From the NCBI RefSeq assembly GCF_000373925.1, contig NZ_KB892707.1, forward strand, positions 372,001-436,000: 64,000 nt of DNA, read 5' to 3'. Position numbers and translations under genes: made by a program. Every line of letters begins with the position of its first letter. The stretch's first letter is position 1. Shown in pieces: positions 60,772 to 64,000 of the stretch. The stretch comes from Actinopolymorpha alba DSM 45243 (GTDB lineage Bacteria > Actinomycetota > Actinomycetes > Propionibacteriales > Actinopolymorphaceae). The notes under the pieces are model-generated. The model searched no databases and was not told the origin of the DNA. It saw only the letters and a program-made list of their open reading frames with translations.

Positions 60772-62430
60772 TCAGCGGACCTGATAGACCTCAGCGAGCC
60801 CATCGCTGCTCGCGAAAACCGGCCGCCAACCAGAGGGCACACTGACTGTCCGGCCGAGAAGTGCCTCCGCGTTGGCGCGGCATGGATTGCAGACCCGCGA
60901 CCGCGCGCTGTAGAGGAAGACATAATCGCCCGCTGCCGGCCTGGGCTTGCCCGCGACCGGTGACCAGGTCTCGAGTCGTCCGTTCCAGATCGGCCCGCCG
61001 ACCGCACCGTTGACGAAGATCCGAACGAGTCGGATCGCCCGGCGTTCTGTCCAGAGGGTGGTGACCTCCGGGCCCTCGCCGGCAAGCCAGGACCGGAACT
61101 CCTCCAGGCCGGTGCCACCGTTCGCGGCGTAGGTAGCAGTGGCGGGAGTGGGCTGCCGTCGGGCCTGTTCGGCAACCGTGACGGGTACGGCCACCGCCGC
61201 GAGGGTGACGATCCCTGCGATGAGTACGCCACGGGAGCGCAGGAACGGAATAGCGGGCGCCCCACCCCGCACCAGCAACCACAGCCCAGCGGTCGCGCTG
61301 AGCATCACGGCCGGGACGAGCGGAAGCCAGTATCTCTCCTTGAGGATCCGCAACATCGGAGCGTCCGGGTCGAGGAAACCACCGAGCGCTACCAACGGAA
61401 CGTAGAACGACGCGGCCCACGCCAGAAGGAGCGCAAGCCTGCGGGACAGGAACCCGCCAAGCACCGTGGCGACGAGCGCGGCCTTGAGCAGGGTCCCTTC
61501 AGGCGTGGAGCCGGTGACGGCCGTGAGTCGGGTGAGATACCACTCGCGGCTGTGCCCGAGGAAGTCGGTGACGGGCGGCGTGCCGTCGCCATGAGACGCG
61601 GACGCGTGCAGGCGGGCCAGTGGGTCACCGAACACCACCGCATTGAGGATCGATTCGCCAAGCCCCACGACCGCGAGCGGGAGGAGGATCCAGAGCAGTC
61701 GGCGTACCGGGATCTTGCGGACCAGCAGGATCGGTATCAGCGGCCACACGAACACGATGTACTCGCGGGTGAGGTAGCTCCACCCGAGCAGGACGCCGAG
61801 CCCTATCAACGTGGCAGTTTCGCGCGACCGGGTTGCTGTGACAAGCGTCCCTCGTTGCCTGAGGGCGACCGCGAGCACGACCGCCCAGCAGAACAGCGTG
61901 GTCGCCGGCAGGTCCGGCAGCGGCGCGGTGAGGTCCGGAAACACGATCGAGTTGCCGATCGTGAGAATGGCCGCGCCCACCCCGACAACCCGGTTGAAGA
62001 GGAGGACGCCAAGGACATAGACACCGACGGCCAATCCCACGCTCGCCAGCATCGGGACAATCAGGTAGGCGACCTGCGAATAGCCGAACACCTGCTGGGC
62101 AAGCCACATCGGGATGATCAGGCCGTGCCGTAAGAACTGATGAAGACCGGCGTACGTCGGGTGGCTCGGAAAGTCCCGGGCAGCCTCGAAGTAGTTGAGC
62201 TGATCGGATGGATATGGCGCGAGCCGATAGATCACCTCGACGATCCCCACACCGAGTGCGAGCAGGCCGCCGACCAGCATGGTGAGGCGTCGTCCGCGCA
62301 AACGCCCGCGCAGAAGGCCACGCAGAAGGTCACGCAGAAGGCCGGGCGGTATTCGCCTCGACTCGGTGTCGACAGGGACGGAATCGTACGCAGGCGGCGG
62401 AGCGCCGACCTGACCCACCTCAGATGTCAT
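60772..62430 (-). CDS. GT-C-fold membrane glycosyltransferase
   Basis: The 552-residue protein has a basic cytoplasmic N-terminus with a repeated Leu-Arg-Gly segment (LLRDLLRGLLRGRLRGRR, from a 12-bp tandem repeat at 62309-62344), about eleven membrane helices and a C-terminal extracytoplasmic domain of some 120 residues. The first extracytoplasmic loop has APYPSDQLNYFEAARDF, in the position of the catalytic acidic motif of GT39/GT83 enzymes. It should use a polyprenyl-phosphate sugar made by the adjacent GT2. Acceptor unknown. Confidence 0.75.
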   Translation of the reverse strand: MTSEVGQVGAPPPAYDSVPVDTESRRIPPGLLRDLLRGLLRGRLRGRRLTMLVGGLLALGVGIVEVIYRLAPYPSDQLNYFEAARDFPSHPTYAGLHQFLRHGLIIPMWLAQQVFGYSQVAYLIVPMLASVGLAVGVYVLGVLLFNRVVGVGAAILTIGNSIVFPDLTAPLPDLPATTLFCWAVVLAVALRQRGTLVTATRSRETATLIGLGVLLGWSYLTREYIVFVWPLIPILLVRKIPVRRLLWILLPLAVVGLGESILNAVVFGDPLARLHASASHGDGTPPVTDFLGHSREWYLTRLTAVTGSTPEGTLLKAALVATVLGGFLSRRLALLLAWAASFYVPLVALGGFLDPDAPMLRILKERYWLPLVPAVMLSATAGLWLLVRGGAPAIPFLRSRGVLIAGIVTLAAVAVPVTVAEQARRQPTPATATYAANGGTGLEEFRSWLAGEGPEVTTLWTERRAIRLVRIFVNGAVGGPIWNGRLETWSPVAGKPRPAAGDYVFLYSARSRVCNPCRANAEALLGRTVSVPSGWRPVFASSDGLAEVYQVR

Positions 62431-62461
62431 CGTGCGTACCTCAGCTTTCCTTCCACGCCCG

Positions 62462-63460
62462 TCAGTCGGTACGCGAACGCACGATGAGATCGGCGAGGAG
62501 TGCGAGGGAGGCGATGATCAGCCCGGTCAGGAAGATCAGCACGGTGTTGGTGGCCAGCCGGACCGGTTGGGTGATCACGTCGTAGGCGGCCTTCGCTCCG
62601 CCGACCGTGAGAAGGATCAGCGACGGTGGCATGAGGACTTTCAGCGGATTGAAGTACATCACCATCCTGACCACCTGCAGGATGTAGCGGTAGGCATCCC
62701 TCACGAAGTGGAATTTCGACGTCCCCGAACGCTTCGAATAGCCGATCGGCAGGTAGTGGATGCTGTGCTGGTTGTGCAGGAACGCCATCGTGATCGTGGT
62801 CACGCAGGAGAACCCGGGCGGCAGGAGACGAAGGTAGGGCAGTGAAGTCTCGCGGCGGAAGGCGCGCAGGCCGGAGTTCAGGTCGGGGATTTCGGTGTTC
62901 GTCAGGCGTTCGGCGAGCTTACGGATGATCCATTTCGCGGGCACCCGCAGGAGTTTGTGCGAGCCCTGCTCGCTGGTGCGGGCGCCGACTACCTGGTCGA
63001 CGCTCTCATCCTTGTCGAGCGTCTCGACGAGTTCGGGAATTCTCTCGTTGGGGTACGACATGTCCGCGTCGGTCCAGACCACGATCCGGCCCTGTGCCTG
63101 CTGGGTTCCAATTCTTCGGGCAGTGCCCGAACCACCGTTACTGCTGAAGGCGATGACGCGCAGCGGCGCGAACCGCGTCTCCGCGGCACGGAGAATGTCG
63201 AGCGTCTGGTCGGTGGAGGCGTCATCGATGGCGAGTAGCTCGTAGCTGTAGACACTCGCGTCCATCACCTCGGTGATGCGCTCGATCTCGGCGAGCACGT
63301 GCTCCTGTTCGTTATAACAGGGCAACACGATCGAGACCTCGACACCGGAATTCGTGGTGTCTGGAGCCGCGTTCGTGCTCGCAGGGTTCGACGCGGAATT
63401 CGGGTCTGCCTGAAAATGATGCTCGTCGCTGGTCCGGCCGGGGTCAATGGTCGTACTCAC
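62462..63460 (-). CDS. GT2 polyprenyl-phosphate glycosyltransferase
   Basis: The 332-residue protein is a DPM1/GtrB-type family 2 transferase: VSIVLPCYNEQEHVLAEIER, LLAIDDASTDQTLDILRAAE, the DxD motif in VVWTDADMSYPNERIPEL, NSGLRAFRRETSLPYL and two C-terminal membrane helices (LMPPSLILLTVGGAKAAYDV and TVLIFLTGLIIASLALLADL). It most likely makes a polyprenyl-phosphate sugar at the inner face. It lies 31 bases upstream of the GT-C gene, so the two form a donor/transfer pair. ATG 63460. Confidence 0.88.
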   Translation of the reverse strand: MSTTIDPGRTSDEHHFQADPNSASNPASTNAAPDTTNSGVEVSIVLPCYNEQEHVLAEIERITEVMDASVYSYELLAIDDASTDQTLDILRAAETRFAPLRVIAFSSNGGSGTARRIGTQQAQGRIVVWTDADMSYPNERIPELVETLDKDESVDQVVGARTSEQGSHKLLRVPAKWIIRKLAERLTNTEIPDLNSGLRAFRRETSLPYLRLLPPGFSCVTTITMAFLHNQHSIHYLPIGYSKRSGTSKFHFVRDAYRYILQVVRMVMYFNPLKVLMPPSLILLTVGGAKAAYDVITQPVRLATNTVLIFLTGLIIASLALLADLIVRSRTD

Positions 63461-63753
63461 GATGGGTCCCTGCGTGTCGGTACGCGATTCGATGATCGAA
63501 ATTTCGGTTCCTCACGCCGTGGTGGCGGCTGGAGGGTGCGTACGGCGCGCACGATGTCTGGGGATGCGCCGGAGCTGCGCGTAGAAGGCGAGAATAGGCA
63601 ACGCTCGGTGCGGTGTTCTCTGACCACGCCGAATTACCCGCGTCGCCTTCAAGGAGTTACCGTGCGGAGTCACCGTGGGTCAGCGCGCCGCGGAGAGCGG
63701 TGGGGTGGCCCCGGACGGGCGGAGCCCGTGAGCGGCCGGATCCACACAGTTCG
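63461..63753. other. 293-base intergenic region, nothing firm
   Basis: Between the methyltransferase end and the GT2 start on the same strand. I see only a small hairpin ACGGGC-GGA-GCCCGT (63715-63729), a possible weak terminator 24 bases past the methyltransferase stop, and no convincing promoter. Confidence 0.4.
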
Positions 63754-64000
63754 TCAGAGTCGCCAGATCCGGCCCGAGCAGCGGTGTCCGAGCCAGGCGA
63801 ACTGGCCGAACGACGTCACGCTCAGACCGAATCGCTCACAGCTGGGCCGGTCATGGTCGACCCACCAGCGGTAGGCGGACTCGACTTCGCGCCACAGCAG
63901 CCGGGGCCCGTGCTGCTCCACCTGGGCCTCTCCGGACGGCAGGCGTACGGCGCACGCGCACGAGCCCGAGTCGTACACCCATCGCCGGACCTGGCCGAGC
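63754..64000 (-). CDS. Methyltransferase, C-terminal part (5' end outside window)
   Basis: The minus-strand frame is open to the window edge and reads LGQVRRWVYDSGSCACAVRL, then HGPRLLWREVESAYRWWVDH and RPSCERFGLSVTSFGQFAWL. This pattern (GPRxLWxEVExAYRWW and RFGLTVT) is, as I recall it, the C-terminal end of actinobacterial methyltransferases of the FxLD or isoaspartate-methyltransferase-like type. About 80 residues are in the window. The catalytic SAM-binding part is outside, so the assignment is tentative. Confidence 0.55.
   Translation of the reverse strand, partial: LGQVRRWVYDSGSCACAVRLPSGEAQVEQHGPRLLWREVESAYRWWVDHDRPSCERFGLSVTSFGQFAWLGHRCSGRIWRL

Overview
The window is a high-GC (about 70 percent), densely coding chromosomal segment of an actinobacterium. 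The order murE-murF-mraY-murD-ftsW-murG-murC-ftsQ-ftsZ-yggS-sepF-yggT-divIVA, an actinobacterial-type ileS, an actinobacterial his operon with priA, many GTG starts and several leaderless-looking promoters all fit this. I would guess a relative of Nocardioides, Kribbella or Actinopolymorpha (Propionibacteriales), but that is inference from gene order and protein style only.

Region 1 (1-13.8 kb) is the division and cell-wall (dcw) cluster. It starts inside murE, most genes overlap by 4 bases (ATGA/GTGA), and it ends with ftsZ, the ylm genes (without pgeF) and divIVA/wag31. Region 2 (13.9-27.6 kb) is housekeeping: ileS (convergent, behind a 20-bp perfect terminator hairpin), a DUF167 gene, a TraR/DksA protein with a histone-H1-like tail, lspA, an RluD-type pseudouridine synthase, a small chorismate mutase, dnaE, a membrane protein and a DUF3352 protein. 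Region 3 (27.6-29.5 kb) holds ybaK and a 1.2-kb gene-free stretch packed with long palindromes. Region 4 (29.5-35.1 kb) is hisD-hisN-hisC-hisB-(49-aa membrane protein)-hisH-priA.

Region 5 (35.1-48.5 kb) is an accessory insertion that separates priA from hisF: a Uma2 nuclease, a Zn-alcohol dehydrogenase with an MmyB-type regulator, a tightly packed four-gene lipid-like cluster (fatty acyl-CoA reductase fused to a HAD phosphatase, a Zn-dehydrogenase, a LarA/DUF2088 protein and a PlsC acyltransferase), a pRiA4b ORF-3 fusion protein, a PEBP protein and a secreted PI-PLC-like protein. The four-gene cluster is the best candidate for an undescribed pathway. Region 6 (48.6-64 kb) has hisF, a secreted FG-GAP protein, an APH-type kinase, a complete oligopeptide ABC transporter, a HAD phosphatase, a remnant of a quinone reductase, an iron-dependent (HOT-like) dehydrogenase, a broken DUF222/HNH gene, a GT-C/GT2 glycosyltransferase pair and the 3' end of a methyltransferase gene.

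No tRNA, rRNA, CRISPR array, intact transposase or replication origin was seen. Two families of near-identical palindromes recur between genes, and long hairpins sit at convergent gene ends.
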